DNA from: Candidatus Omnitrophota bacterium
Lineage (GTDB): Bacteria; Omnitrophota; Gorgyraeia; 2-02-FULL-51-18; JAGOUK01
Assembly: GCA_020058965.1 (NCBI GenBank)
Contig: JAGVCY010000020.1
Location: 1 to 5,959 of the forward strand
Direction: 5' to 3'
DNA length: 5,959 bases
In this document: in pieces, positions 1-5,959 of the stretch
Layout of the letters: each line of letters begins with the position of its first letter
How positions within the stretch are numbered: position 1 is the first letter of the stretch
The notes under the pieces: generated by a model
The model's database searches: none
Told to the model about the DNA's origin: nothing
What the model saw: the letters and a program-made list of their open reading frames with translations, nothing else
Translations under genes and position numbers: made by a program

Positions 1-2714
1 ACCAGATGGCCGTACATGTGCCTTTGTCTCCGGAAGCGCAGATCGAATGCCGCACGCTGATGCTCAGCGTGGCGAATATCTTTTCGCCGGCAAACGGCCG
101 CCCGGTCGCGACTCCTTCGCAGGATATCGTGTTGGGATGCTATTACCTCACTAAGGGACGAAAAGGCGCGAAGGGTGAAGGCCATCGCTTCTCGTCATTT
201 GATGAAGCCAACTACGCTTTTGAAGACGGAGCGGTTTCTTTGCACGCTCTGATTAAAGTACGCGTGAAGGGTGAGTTGATCGAAACCACGGTCGGACGGC
301 TGCAATTCAACCAGGTGCTCCCTGAGGCCATGAGTTATGTAAATGAAGAGCTCAACAAGTCACGACTCAACAAGGTAATCGCCAACTGCTATAAGACCAC
401 CGGCCATCACCGTACGGTGCAATTGCTCGACCAGCTTAAAGAAATTGGATTCAAGGCCGCCACCCGTGCCGGAATCTCCATTTCGATCGATGACCTTCGC
501 ATTCCGAAGGTCAAGCAGGTAGTTGTTGCCAAAGCGCTGCAGGATGTTTCGCGTATTGACGAGCAGTACCGCCGCGGTGTTATCACCGACGGGGAACGCT
601 ACAACCAGGTGATCGATATTTGGACCCGCGCGACCGAAGATGTTGCCGAGAGCGTGTTCTCGGAACTCGATACCTTCAACCCCGTGTTCATGATGGCCGA
701 TTCTGGCGCCCGCGGTTCCAAGCAGCAGATTCGTCAGCTTTGCGGTATGCGTGGTTTGATGGCCAAACCATCAGGCGAAATTATCGAAAATCCGATTCGC
801 GCCAATTTCCGCGAAGGTCTGACGATGTTGGAGTACTTCATTTCGACTCACGGAGCGCGTAAAGGTTTGGCGGATACGGCACTTAAGACCGCCGACTCCG
901 GTTATCTGACCCGTCGTCTGGTGGATGTCGCTCAGGATGTGATCGTCACCAAGGATGATTGCGGAACCCTGAACGGTATTTATGCGGAAGCGATCGTGGA
1001 AGGGGACGATATCATCGTTTCTCTGAGCGAGCGCATCACCGGTCGTGTCGCGTTGACGAATATCGTGAACCATGTCACGGACGAAATGATCGTCGAAGCC
1101 GGCCACGAAATCACCGAAGACAGCGCCAAGAAGATCGAAGAAGCAGGATTTGAAAAAATTCGCGTTCGCTCAACTTTATTGTGCGAACTTGATTATGGCT
1201 GCTGCGCGAAGTGCTATGGCCGTAACCTGGCCACCGGTCGTATGGTGGAGCTTGGCGAAGCAGTCGGTATCATTGGCGCGCAGTCTATCGGCGAGCCTGG
1301 CACCCAGCTGACCATGCGTACCTTCCACATCGGAGGTACCGCGTCCCGAACGGTTGCTCAGTCATCCATCACGGTCCGGAATGGTGGAACGATCAAGTAT
1401 CACAATATCCGCTCCGCCAAGGTGCGCGGGGATCAGTACATTGTTTTGAATCGCAATGGTCAAGTATCGATCCATCAGGACGACGGCCGCGAAATCGAGC
1501 GACATGTCATTCCCCATAGCGGTATTCTTAAAGTGGCGGATGGCGGAACGGTTGCCAAGGGTCAGGTTTTTGTTGAGTGGGACCCGTACACCTCCTCGAT
1601 CATTTCAGAAGTCGAAGGTGTCGTTCGGTATGAGGATGTCATTGAAGATATCACCATGCGCAAGGAAATGGATCAAACGACCGGTAAGGAAGAGCGCGTC
1701 ATCATCGATTACAAGGGCGATTATCACCCCCAGGTCATCATTTATAACGACAAGAACGAAGTGCTTGGTTTTTATCCGATTCCTACGCACGCGCACATCG
1801 TGGTGCGGGACGGGGATAAGGTCGCGGCGGGAAGTATTGTTGCCAAGACACCCCGCAAGCAGACCAAGACCAAGGACATCACCGGCGGTTTGCCGCGTGT
1901 CGCGGAACTCTTTGAAGCCCGCAAGCCCAAAGAGCCGGCGATCATTTCGGAAATCGAAGGTATTGTGGAATTTGGTCAGACCCGCAAGGGCGTTCGGCGC
2001 GTCATCGTGCGCAATGTCAAAACGGGCTTGAAAAAGGAATACAACATTCCTCATGGTAAGCACCTGAATGTTTATAAGGGTGACGCCGTTAATGCCGGCG
2101 AACAGTTGGTCGACGGGCCGGTGGTGCTTCAGGATATTTTGAAGATCAGCGGTGAGCGCAAACTTCAGGAATATCTCGTGAATGAGATTCAGGAAGTGTA
2201 CCGTCTGCAGGGCGTGACCATCAATGACAAGCACATCGAAGTCATTGTGCGTCAGATGCTGCGCCGTGTGAAGGTCGATGAGACTGCGGATTCTCCGTTC
2301 CTGGTGGGTGCTCAGGTGGATCGATCCCTGTTCAACCGCACCAATGACGAGCTGCGTAAAAAAGGTAAAAAGCCCGCGGTCGCGCACGCGATCATTCTGG
2401 GCATCACCAAGGCGTCGCTTTCAACCGACAGCTTTATTTCTGCCGCCAGCTTCCAGGAAACCACCAAGGTTCTCACGGAAGCGGCATCAAGCGGAAAGAC
2501 CGATGTGCTTCGCGGTTTAAAAGAAAACGTCATCATGGGTCACTTGATTCCCGCGGGAACAGGATTCCAGGGGCAGAAACGAAACGAAATCGTCCGCCAA
2601 GTTCAAGAACAAGTGGCGGCCACCCGAACCAAGTTGGAAGAAGCCAAGGCGGTTTTGGACGGTCGTCCAGAAGCAGAAGGACAGGAAGAAGACAAAAACG
2701 ATGCCAACGATTAA
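1..2714 (+). CDS. rpoC: DNA-directed RNA polymerase subunit beta' (C-terminal part, 5' end outside window)
   Basis: This is the catalytic large subunit of RNA polymerase, cut by the window edge. The frame is already open at base 3 (Gln-Met-Ala-Val-His), which in the family follows directly after the Mg-binding NADFDGD motif, so about the first third is missing. Visible parts in order: the [10 protein letters not shown] motif (690-719); the bridge helix region (about 792-890, including [13 protein letters not shown]); four zinc-ligand cysteines at 960, 1182, 1203 and 1212, with an extra Cys at 1200; the first trigger-helix half MRTFHIGG (1314-1337); an insertion of about 173 residues (1347-1865); the second half [18 protein letters not shown] (from 1866); and the conserved C-terminal part with [20 protein letters not shown]. 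The gene ends in an acidic, low-complexity tail ([12 protein letters not shown]). The last 14 nt overlap rpsL. No frameshift or missing motif is seen. Confidence 0.99.
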   Translation, partial: QMAVHVPLSPEAQIECRTLMLSVANIFSPANGRPVATPSQDIVLGCYYLTKGRKGAKGEGHRFSSFDEANYAFEDGAVSLHALIKVRVKGELIETTVGRLQFNQVLPEAMSYVNEELNKSRLNKVIANCYKTTGHHRTVQLLDQLKEIGFKAATRAGISISIDDLRIPKVKQVVVAKALQDVSRIDEQYRRGVITDGERYNQVIDIWTRATEDVAESVFSELDTFNPVFMMADSGARGSKQQIRQLCGMRGLMAKPSGEIIENPIRANFREGLTMLEYFISTHGARKGLADTALKTADSGYLTRRLVDVAQDVIVTKDDCGTLNGIYAEAIVEGDDIIVSLSERITGRVALTNIVNHVTDEMIVEAGHEITEDSAKKIEEAGFEKIRVRSTLLCELDYGCCAKCYGRNLATGRMVELGEAVGIIGAQSIGEPGTQLTMRTFHIGGTASRTVAQSSITVRNGGTIKYHNIRSAKVRGDQYIVLNRNGQVSIHQDDGREIERHVIPHSGILKVADGGTVAKGQVFVEWDPYTSSIISEVEGVVRYEDVIEDITMRKEMDQTTGKEERVIIDYKGDYHPQVIIYNDKNEVLGFYPIPTHAHIVVRDGDKVAAGSIVAKTPRKQTKTKDITGGLPRVAELFEARKPKEPAIISEIEGIVEFGQTRKGVRRVIVRNVKTGLKKEYNIPHGKHLNVYKGDAVNAGEQLVDGPVVLQDILKISGERKLQEYLVNEIQEVYRLQGVTINDKHIEVIVRQMLRRVKVDETADSPFLVGAQVDRSLFNRTNDELRKKGKKPAVAHAIILGITKASLSTDSFISAASFQETTKVLTEAASSGKTDVLRGLKENVIMGHLIPAGTGFQGQKRNEIVRQVQEQVAATRTKLEEAKAVLDGRPEAEGQEEDKNDAND
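1347..1865 (+). other. Lineage-specific insertion in the RpoC trigger loop (SI3 / beta'In6 type)
   Basis: About 173 codons separate the two conserved halves of the trigger loop (MRTFHIGG at 1314 and [10 protein letters not shown] from 1872). In Gram-positive bacteria the halves are nearly adjacent, while E. coli has an insertion of about 188 residues here (SI3) built of sandwich-barrel hybrid motifs. The stretch keeps recognisable SI3-like features, such as GG(T)IKYHNI, a [16 protein letters not shown] segment and [19 protein letters not shown]. Boundaries are approximate because they rest on remembered family alignment. Confidence 0.85.
2678..2689 (+). promoter_or_regulatory. Shine-Dalgarno region of rpsL, inside rpoC
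   Basis: The purine-rich stretch AGGACAGGAAGA lies in the 3' coding end of rpoC and ends 11 nt before the rpsL ATG at 2701. GGA/AGG triplets give a moderate match to the anti-Shine-Dalgarno sequence. Ribosomes finishing rpoC pass over this site, which fits translational coupling. Confidence 0.6.
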
Positions 2715-3084
2715 TCAGCTGATCCGCCTGGGGCGGCAAAAAATAGTTTCCAAGACCAAGTCGCCGGCGCTCGAAAACGCGCCTCAGCGGAAGGGCGTGT
2801 GCCTTCAGGTCAAAACTCAAACTCCTAAAAAGCCCAATTCCGCGCTCCGCAAGGTGGCGCGAGTTCGGTTGACTAATGGATTTGAAGTGACCGCGTATAT
2901 TCCGGGCGAAGGACATAATCTTCAGGAGCATTCGATCGTTACCATCCGCGGAGGCCGCGTGAAGGATCTTCCCGGCGTCCGTTATCACATCATCCGCGGC
3001 ATGTTGGATACGGCGGGTGTTGCCAACCGCCGCCGCAGCCGATCCAAATACGGCGCGAAGCGGCCGAAGCAAGGCGGTAAGTAA
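2701..3084 (+). CDS. rpsL: 30S ribosomal protein S12
   Basis: This is small-subunit protein S12, which lines the decoding centre and contacts helices 18, 27 and 44 of 16S rRNA. The 127-residue product aligns end to end with the family (E. coli has 124). It carries the canonical N-terminus MPTINQLIR, which fixes the start even though it lies inside rpoC. Conserved loops are [11 protein letters not shown] (41-51) and [13 protein letters not shown] (84-96). Residues linked to streptomycin resistance when mutated (Lys43, Lys88 and Pro91, counting Met as 1) are all wild type. Asp89 is the position that RimO methylthiolates in some bacteria. The C-terminus [14 protein letters not shown] is a few residues longer than in E. 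coli. The gene overlaps rpoC by 14 nt and precedes rpsG by 2 nt. The L7Ae-like gene found between rpoC and rpsL in many Firmicutes is absent. Confidence 0.99.
   Translation: MPTINQLIRLGRQKIVSKTKSPALENAPQRKGVCLQVKTQTPKKPNSALRKVARVRLTNGFEVTAYIPGEGHNLQEHSIVTIRGGRVKDLPGVRYHIIRGMLDTAGVANRRRSRSKYGAKRPKQGGK
3071..3077 (+). promoter_or_regulatory. Shine-Dalgarno of rpsG, inside rpsL
   Basis: AAGGCGG lies in the last codons of rpsL and ends 9 nt before the rpsG ATG at 3087. It supports that start and makes coupled re-initiation from rpsL likely. Confidence 0.65.
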
Positions 3085-3086
3085 CC

Positions 3087-3557
3087 ATGAGAAGAAGAAC
3101 AGCAGATAAGCGGCAAATCAATCCGGATCCCAAATTTAAGAGCGTTCTGATATCCAAGTTCGTCAATATGATCATGGAGCGCGGCAAAAAGTCGACCGCC
3201 GAACGGATTATGTACGACGCGATGGATTTGGTGACGCAAAAAGTCGAAAACGTCAACGCGGTGAGCATCATCGAAAAAGCATTGGCGAATGCGCGCCCGC
3301 TGCTTCAGCTGAAGTCCCGTCGTGTTGGTGGAGCGACCTATCAAATTCCGTGCGAAGTTAAGGAAGACAAGGGTATCACGATCGTCATGCGCTGGATCCG
3401 TGACGCTGCCCGCGCCCGCAAGGGACGGAGCATGCAGGAACGGTTGGCCGAAGAGCTCAAGGACGCCTACAATGGGCAGGGCACTGCGGTCAAAAAACGC
3501 GATGAAGTTCACAAGATGGCCGAGGCGAATCGCGCTTTCAGTCATTATAAGTGGTAA
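3087..3557 (+). CDS. rpsG: 30S ribosomal protein S7
   Basis: This is small-subunit protein S7, the primary assembly protein of the 30S head, which binds the 3' major domain of 16S rRNA near the E site. The 156-residue product has the usual bacterial length. It shows the basic N-terminus MRRRTADKRQ, the motif DPKF (14-17), KFVNMIMERGKKSTAE (24-39), the RNA-binding hairpin KSRRVGGATYQIP (76-88), GTAVKKRDEVHKMAEANRAFSHYKW at the C-terminus (132-156) and a complete stop. Residues 92-96 read KEDKG, where I remember the family usually having a basic R-P-x-R-R-like stretch, a small but visible divergence. The start is 2 nt after the rpsL stop. This spacing leaves no room for the S12-S7 intercistronic S7-binding element known from E. 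coli, so feedback control, if present, must use another site. Confidence 0.99.
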   Translation: MRRRTADKRQINPDPKFKSVLISKFVNMIMERGKKSTAERIMYDAMDLVTQKVENVNAVSIIEKALANARPLLQLKSRRVGGATYQIPCEVKEDKGITIVMRWIRDAARARKGRSMQERLAEELKDAYNGQGTAVKKRDEVHKMAEANRAFSHYKW

Positions 3558-3568
3558 CCTTCTCACTG

Positions 3569-3587
3569 GCGTCGAGGTATTCGGCGT
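3569..3587 (+). other. Possible RNA hairpin in the 3' region of rpsG
   Basis: GCGTCGA and TCGGCGT can pair over 7 bp (two G-U wobbles) around the 5-nt loop GGTAT, 11 nt after the rpsG stop. A competing 5-bp stem GTCGT/ACGAC (3586-3590 with 3599-3603) shares two bases with it. Neither is followed by a T run; the next bases are A-rich. This is therefore not a standard intrinsic terminator. It may be a 3'-end stabilising or pausing structure, or chance. Confidence 0.3.
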
Positions 3588-3604
3588 CGTCGGGCGTTAC
3601 GACC

Positions 3605-3620
3605 AAAAAATAAATAAATA
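3605..3620 (+). promoter_or_regulatory. UP-like A-rich element upstream of the fusA promoter
   Basis: Sixteen bases made only of A and T (six A, then TAAATAAATA) lie immediately upstream of the -35 box. They fall at about -56 to -41 relative to the predicted start of transcription. That is where the C-terminal domains of the RNA polymerase alpha subunit bind UP elements at strong rRNA-type promoters. The assignment rests on position and composition only. Confidence 0.55.
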
Positions 3621-3625
3621 GGCCG

Positions 3626-3654
3626 TTGCTTTTTGGCGGTCTGCATGTTATACT
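3626..3654 (+). promoter_or_regulatory. Sigma-70 type promoter for fusA-tuf
   Basis: The -35 box is TTGCTT (3626-3631), the spacer is exactly 17 bp, and the -10 box is TATACT (3649-3654). A TG at 3646-3647 one base before the -10 gives an extended -10. The -35 matches the consensus at 4 of 6 positions and the -10 at 5 of 6. Transcription would begin near 3659-3662, giving a leader of about 68 nt before fusA. The site lies in a gap of 171 nt between otherwise tightly packed genes, which makes it more credible than a chance match inside coding sequence. Confidence 0.72.
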
Positions 3655-3660
3655 TTTCGC

Positions 3661-3728
3661 TCTTTAGCCCTATTTTATGGGTATTTTGTATTTGATTCTC
3701 TATTAAATAAAGAACGGTTTTAACTCTT
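3661..3728 (+). promoter_or_regulatory. AT-rich 5' leader of fusA with weak ribosome binding site
   Basis: The leader is strongly AT-rich (16 G/C of the 60 bases in 3661-3720, counted by hand) and rich in T runs (TATTTTATGGGTATTTTG). The best Shine-Dalgarno candidate is AAAGAACGG (3709-3717), 11 nt before the ATG, with no AGG or GGAG core. The U-rich, probably unstructured RNA could favour initiation through ribosomal protein S1. The fusA start itself is firm because the EF-G N-terminus aligns. Confidence 0.5.
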
Positions 3729-5834
3729 ATGTCATCTGAATATCCTCTTGACCGCGTGCGCAACATTGGTATTTGCGCTCATATCGACGCCGGTAAAACG
3801 ACGACGACAGAACGCGTTTTATATTACACAGGCAAAGTTCATAAAATTGGTGAAGTGCATGAAGGCACGGCGACTATGGATTGGATGGAGCAGGAGCAGG
3901 AACGCGGAATTACTATCACATCCGCTGCGACCACTTGTTTTTGGTTGAATCATCGCATCAACATCATTGACACGCCGGGCCATGTGGATTTTACGATCGA
4001 AGTTGAACGCTCGTTGAAGGTGTTGGACGGGGCTTGTGTCGTATTTTGCGGTGTCGGAGGCGTGGAGCCTCAGTCGGAAACTGTTTGGCGTCAAGCGGAT
4101 CGGTACAAGGTTGCCCGTATTTGTTTTGTGAATAAGATGGATCGCACAGGAGCGGACTTCGAAATGGTTCTCGGACAGATCCGCGAGAGCTTGGGTGCAA
4201 AAGCCGCTCCCATTTTCCTCCCGCTTGGCCGCGAAGAAAAGCTCAAGGGTATGATCGATGTCATCGAACAAAAAGCCATCGTGTACGCGGGTGACGATTT
4301 GGGCGCCACGTTCGAAATCACCGACATTCCTGCGGACGAAGTCGATCGCGCCAAAAAAGCTAAGGCAGATCTTATCGAAACCGTTTCCGAAGCAGACGAT
4401 GACCTTATGGAACTTTTTATCAACGGTAAGCTCCCGACCAACGATCAGCTTCGCGCGTCTATCCGTAAGGCGACGATCGCCAATAAGTTTATTCCGGTTT
4501 TGGGGGGCTCTTCCTTTAAAAATAAGGGTGTTCAATTTTTGTTGAACTCCGTAGTCGCTTACCTGCCTTCGCCCGAAGATATGCCTCCGGTCAAAGGACA
4601 CAAACAGGGAACCGAAGAAGAAATCACACGCAAACCGCTTGAAACCGAGCCACTTGCCGCTTTGGCCTTCAAAATCGCTTCTGATCCCTTCGTGGGCAAG
4701 CTGACCTACGTGCGCGTCTACTCGGGAGTGCTCGAAGCGGGTTCTTATGTGCTCAACTCCACCAAGGATGTCAAGGAGCGGGTCGGTAAGCTCGTGCGCA
4801 TGCACGCCAACAAGCAGGAAATCATCACCAAGATCGGAGCGGGCGACATCGGCGCGGTCGTTGGATTTAAGAAGTCTGAAACGGGCGACACCATCACCTC
4901 GGAAGACAATGCCGTCATTCTCGAGCGGATGCATTTTCCTGAGCCGGTTATTTCGATGGCCATCGAACCGAATTCTAAAGTGGACCAAGAGCGTCTGGGC
5001 GTGGCCCTGGGACGCCTCCGCGAAGAAGACCCAACATTCCATGTGAAATACGATCCCGCCACTGGCGAGACCATCATTAGCGGAATGGGTGAACTGCATT
5101 TGGAAATTCTTGTCGACCGCATGAAGCGGGAATTCAATGTCGAGGCCAACACCGGCAAGCCTCAGGTCGCATACAAAGAAACCATCACGAAGTCAAGTGA
5201 AGCGGTCGGTAAGCACATTCAGCAGTCTGGTGGTCGCGGTCAGTACGGTCATGTTGTTTTGACTCTGGAACCCGGCGAGCCGGGCTCGGGCGTTGTTTTT
5301 GAAAGCAAGATCGTCGGCGGAACCATCCCGCGCGAATACATTCCGGCCGTCGAAGACGGCGTTGATGAGGCCGTCCTAAGCGGCGTATTGGCCGGATATC
5401 CTGTCACGGATGTAAAAGTAAGCCTGATCGACGGTTCTTTCCACACCGTCGACTCGTCTGAAATGGCGTTTAAGATGGCCGGCATCCTTGGTTTTAAGGA
5501 AGGCATGCGGCAAGGAAGCCCGATTTTATTGGAGCCGATCATGAGAGTGGAAGTCACGACTCCCGATGATTACGTCGGTCCCGTCATCGGCAATTTGAGT
5601 TCCCGTCGCGCCAAGATGGGCGAACAGGCGCAAAAAGGAAATGTGAAGGCCATCAATTGTCATGTCCCTCTTTCCGAAATGTTTGGCTATGCTACTGCGG
5701 TGCGTAGTTTGACCCAGGGGCGCGCGTCGTACATGATGGAGCCTGCGTATTATCAAGAGGTTCCGAAAGCCGTCGCGGAAAAAGTCGTGAAGGGTGCCGA
5801 AGGAAATCTTAAACCAGCTAGAACCAGTCGGTAA
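3729..5834 (+). CDS. fusA: Translation elongation factor G
   Basis: EF-G is the cytoplasmic GTPase that drives translocation of tRNA and mRNA and, with ribosome recycling factor, splits the ribosome. The 701-residue product matches the usual length (E. coli 704). The G domain has G1 AHIDAGKT (17-24), G2 RGITI (59-63, Thr62), G3 DTPGH (81-85, with catalytic His85), G4 NKMD (135-138) and G5 GSSFKNKG (260-267). Domain II starts near residue 308. Domain III starts near 404 and includes GMGELHLE (452-459). Domain IV runs from about 482 with the tip His572, and domain V from about 603 with [14 protein letters not shown] (659-672). All motifs expected of the main EF-G are present, so a specialised EF-G2 paralogue is unlikely. 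The C-terminus has a short basic tail (NLKPARTSR). It has its own predicted promoter upstream, and tuf follows after 26 nt. Confidence 0.99.
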   Translation: MSSEYPLDRVRNIGICAHIDAGKTTTTERVLYYTGKVHKIGEVHEGTATMDWMEQEQERGITITSAATTCFWLNHRINIIDTPGHVDFTIEVERSLKVLDGACVVFCGVGGVEPQSETVWRQADRYKVARICFVNKMDRTGADFEMVLGQIRESLGAKAAPIFLPLGREEKLKGMIDVIEQKAIVYAGDDLGATFEITDIPADEVDRAKKAKADLIETVSEADDDLMELFINGKLPTNDQLRASIRKATIANKFIPVLGGSSFKNKGVQFLLNSVVAYLPSPEDMPPVKGHKQGTEEEITRKPLETEPLAALAFKIASDPFVGKLTYVRVYSGVLEAGSYVLNSTKDVKERVGKLVRMHANKQEIITKIGAGDIGAVVGFKKSETGDTITSEDNAVILERMHFPEPVISMAIEPNSKVDQERLGVALGRLREEDPTFHVKYDPATGETIISGMGELHLEILVDRMKREFNVEANTGKPQVAYKETITKSSEAVGKHIQQSGGRGQYGHVVLTLEPGEPGSGVVFESKIVGGTIPREYIPAVEDGVDEAVLSGVLAGYPVTDVKVSLIDGSFHTVDSSEMAFKMAGILGFKEGMRQGSPILLEPIMRVEVTTPDDYVGPVIGNLSSRRAKMGEQAQKGNVKAINCHVPLSEMFGYATAVRSLTQGRASYMMEPAYYQEVPKAVAEKVVKGAEGNLKPARTSR

Positions 5835-5840
5835 CCGACT
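5826..5840 (+). other. Perfect hairpin with the fusA stop codon as its loop
   Basis: AGTCGG (5826-5831) and CCGACT (5835-5840) are perfect reverse complements, and the three bases between them are exactly the fusA TAA (5832-5834). There is no T run after the stem, so it is not an intrinsic terminator. It ends 4 nt before the tuf Shine-Dalgarno. A ribosome terminating on fusA would melt it, so it could couple tuf translation to fusA. Function is inferred; the structure is read directly. Confidence 0.55.
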
Positions 5841-5844
5841 AAGC

Positions 5845-5849
5845 AGGAG
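5845..5849 (+). promoter_or_regulatory. Shine-Dalgarno of tuf
   Basis: AGGAG ends 11 nt before the tuf ATG at 5861. It is the most canonical ribosome binding site in the window, but the spacing is slightly longer than the usual 5-9 nt. Confidence 0.75.
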
Positions 5850-5860
5850 CGCGCAAGACC

Positions 5861-5959
5861 ATGGCAAAAGAAAAATTCGAACGCAATAAAACGCATGTCA
5901 ACATCGGGACCATCGGTCATGTCGATCATGGCAAGACTACGCTCACCAGCGCCATCACC
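5861..5959 (+). CDS. tuf: Translation elongation factor Tu (N-terminal 33 codons, cut by window end)
   Basis: EF-Tu is the GTPase that delivers aminoacyl-tRNA to the ribosomal A site. Only the first 33 residues are visible: [20 protein letters not shown] and onward, with the G1/P-loop GHVDHGKT at residues 19-26 followed by TLTSAIT. This is the standard EF-Tu N-terminus. Related GTPases such as CysN, SelB or IF-2 do not start this way. The frame is open to the window edge, so about 360 more codons are expected downstream. It follows fusA by 26 nt with an AGGAG ribosome binding site and no obvious terminator, so cotranscription with fusA is likely. Whether a second tuf copy exists elsewhere cannot be judged here. 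Confidence 0.97.
   Translation, partial: MAKEKFERNKTHVNIGTIGHVDHGKTTLTSAIT

Noticed and set aside
1605..2387. A 260-codon open frame on the minus strand opposite rpoC
   Set aside because: It is antisense to an intact conserved part of rpoC, with no recognisable domain, no ribosome binding site that I trust, and an implausible composition.
3322..3621. A 99-codon frame overlapping the end of rpsG and running into the gap
   Set aside because: Most of it is rpsG in another frame, the translation has no family resemblance, and it ends in the TAAATAAATA block that looks like promoter DNA.
3621..3641. Inverted repeat GGCCG/CGGTC flanking the -35 box
   Set aside because: It is only 5 bp with one G-U mismatch at DNA level and an 11-nt loop. 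It is too weak to call an operator.
3667..3682. Hairpin in the fusA leader (GCCC and GGGT around TATTTTAT)
   Set aside because: It has only four pairs, including a G-U wobble, with an 8-nt loop. It is unlikely to be stable or to act as a riboswitch or attenuator.
3729..4140. Lower GC at the 5' end of fusA, suggesting a recombinant gene
   Set aside because: Hand counts give mostly about 45-50% GC per 60-base line early versus about 58-62% in two later lines, but one early line (4021-4080) is also 58%. A mild gradient at the start of a gene is common, and no protein-level break is seen.
3819..5099. A 426-codon open frame on the minus strand opposite fusA
   Set aside because: It is fully antisense to a conserved EF-G gene. 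Its protein shows no family resemblance and is rich in His, Arg and Phe as expected from reading a coding strand backwards. The length is a by-product of codon choice in fusA.
5709..5737. Possible internal promoter for tuf inside fusA (TTGACC, 17 bp, CATGAT)
   Set aside because: The -35 is good but the -10 matches only 4 of 6, and both lie in codons for conserved EF-G residues ([11 protein letters not shown]). E. coli does have tufA promoters inside fusA, but this match is at chance level.
1..5959. A novel defence, mobile or secondary-metabolite system
   Set aside because: All of the long conserved frames are accounted for by rpoC, rpsL, rpsG, fusA and tuf. The only sizable non-coding stretch (171 nt) is explained by a promoter and leader.

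Overview
The window is a contiguous piece of the bacterial transcription and translation core locus. In order on the + strand it holds the C-terminal two thirds of rpoC (RNA polymerase beta'), rpsL (S12), rpsG (S7), fusA (EF-G) and the first 33 codons of tuf (EF-Tu). All five reading frames are intact where visible. I see no mobile element, RNA gene, CRISPR array or accessory gene, and nothing on the minus strand that I would call a gene. This is a highly conserved housekeeping region, and I found no new biological system in it. The points of interest are in how the genes are joined and controlled.

Organism: certainly a bacterium. The RpoC trigger loop is interrupted by an insertion of about 170 residues (SI3 / beta'In6 type). 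Proteobacteria, Bacteroidetes and the PVC group carry this insertion, and Firmicutes and Actinobacteria lack it. The rif-type gene (rpoC) and the str-type genes (rpsL-rpsG-fusA-tuf) are fused into one run, unlike E. coli. The texture of the proteins (for example DYHPQ in the RpoC insertion) reminds me of PVC-related or Omnitrophota-like lineages, but that is a weak impression from memory. Base composition is moderate, about 45-62% GC in the coding lines I counted by hand.

Layout: bases 1-2714 are rpoC, entered just after where the catalytic Asp motif (NADFDGD) would lie. rpsL starts inside the end of rpoC (14-nt overlap), and rpsG follows rpsL after only 2 nt, so these three genes look translationally coupled. 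A 171-nt gap (3558-3728) then separates rpsG from fusA. It holds a G/C-rich hairpin-capable stretch, an A-rich UP-like element, a very good sigma-70 type promoter (TTGCTT, 17 bp, TATACT with an upstream TG), and an AT-rich leader of about 68 nt with only a weak Shine-Dalgarno. fusA (3729-5834) is followed after 26 nt by tuf. The fusA stop codon forms the exact loop of a perfect 6-bp hairpin just upstream of the tuf ribosome binding site.

How they work together: RpoC is the catalytic subunit of RNA polymerase. S12 and S7 belong to the 30S subunit (decoding centre, and head/E site). EF-G and EF-Tu are the GTPases that drive translocation and tRNA delivery. The inferred control is a long upstream transcript through rpoC-rpsL-rpsG, plus an extra strong promoter that supplies the more heavily needed elongation factors fusA and tuf.
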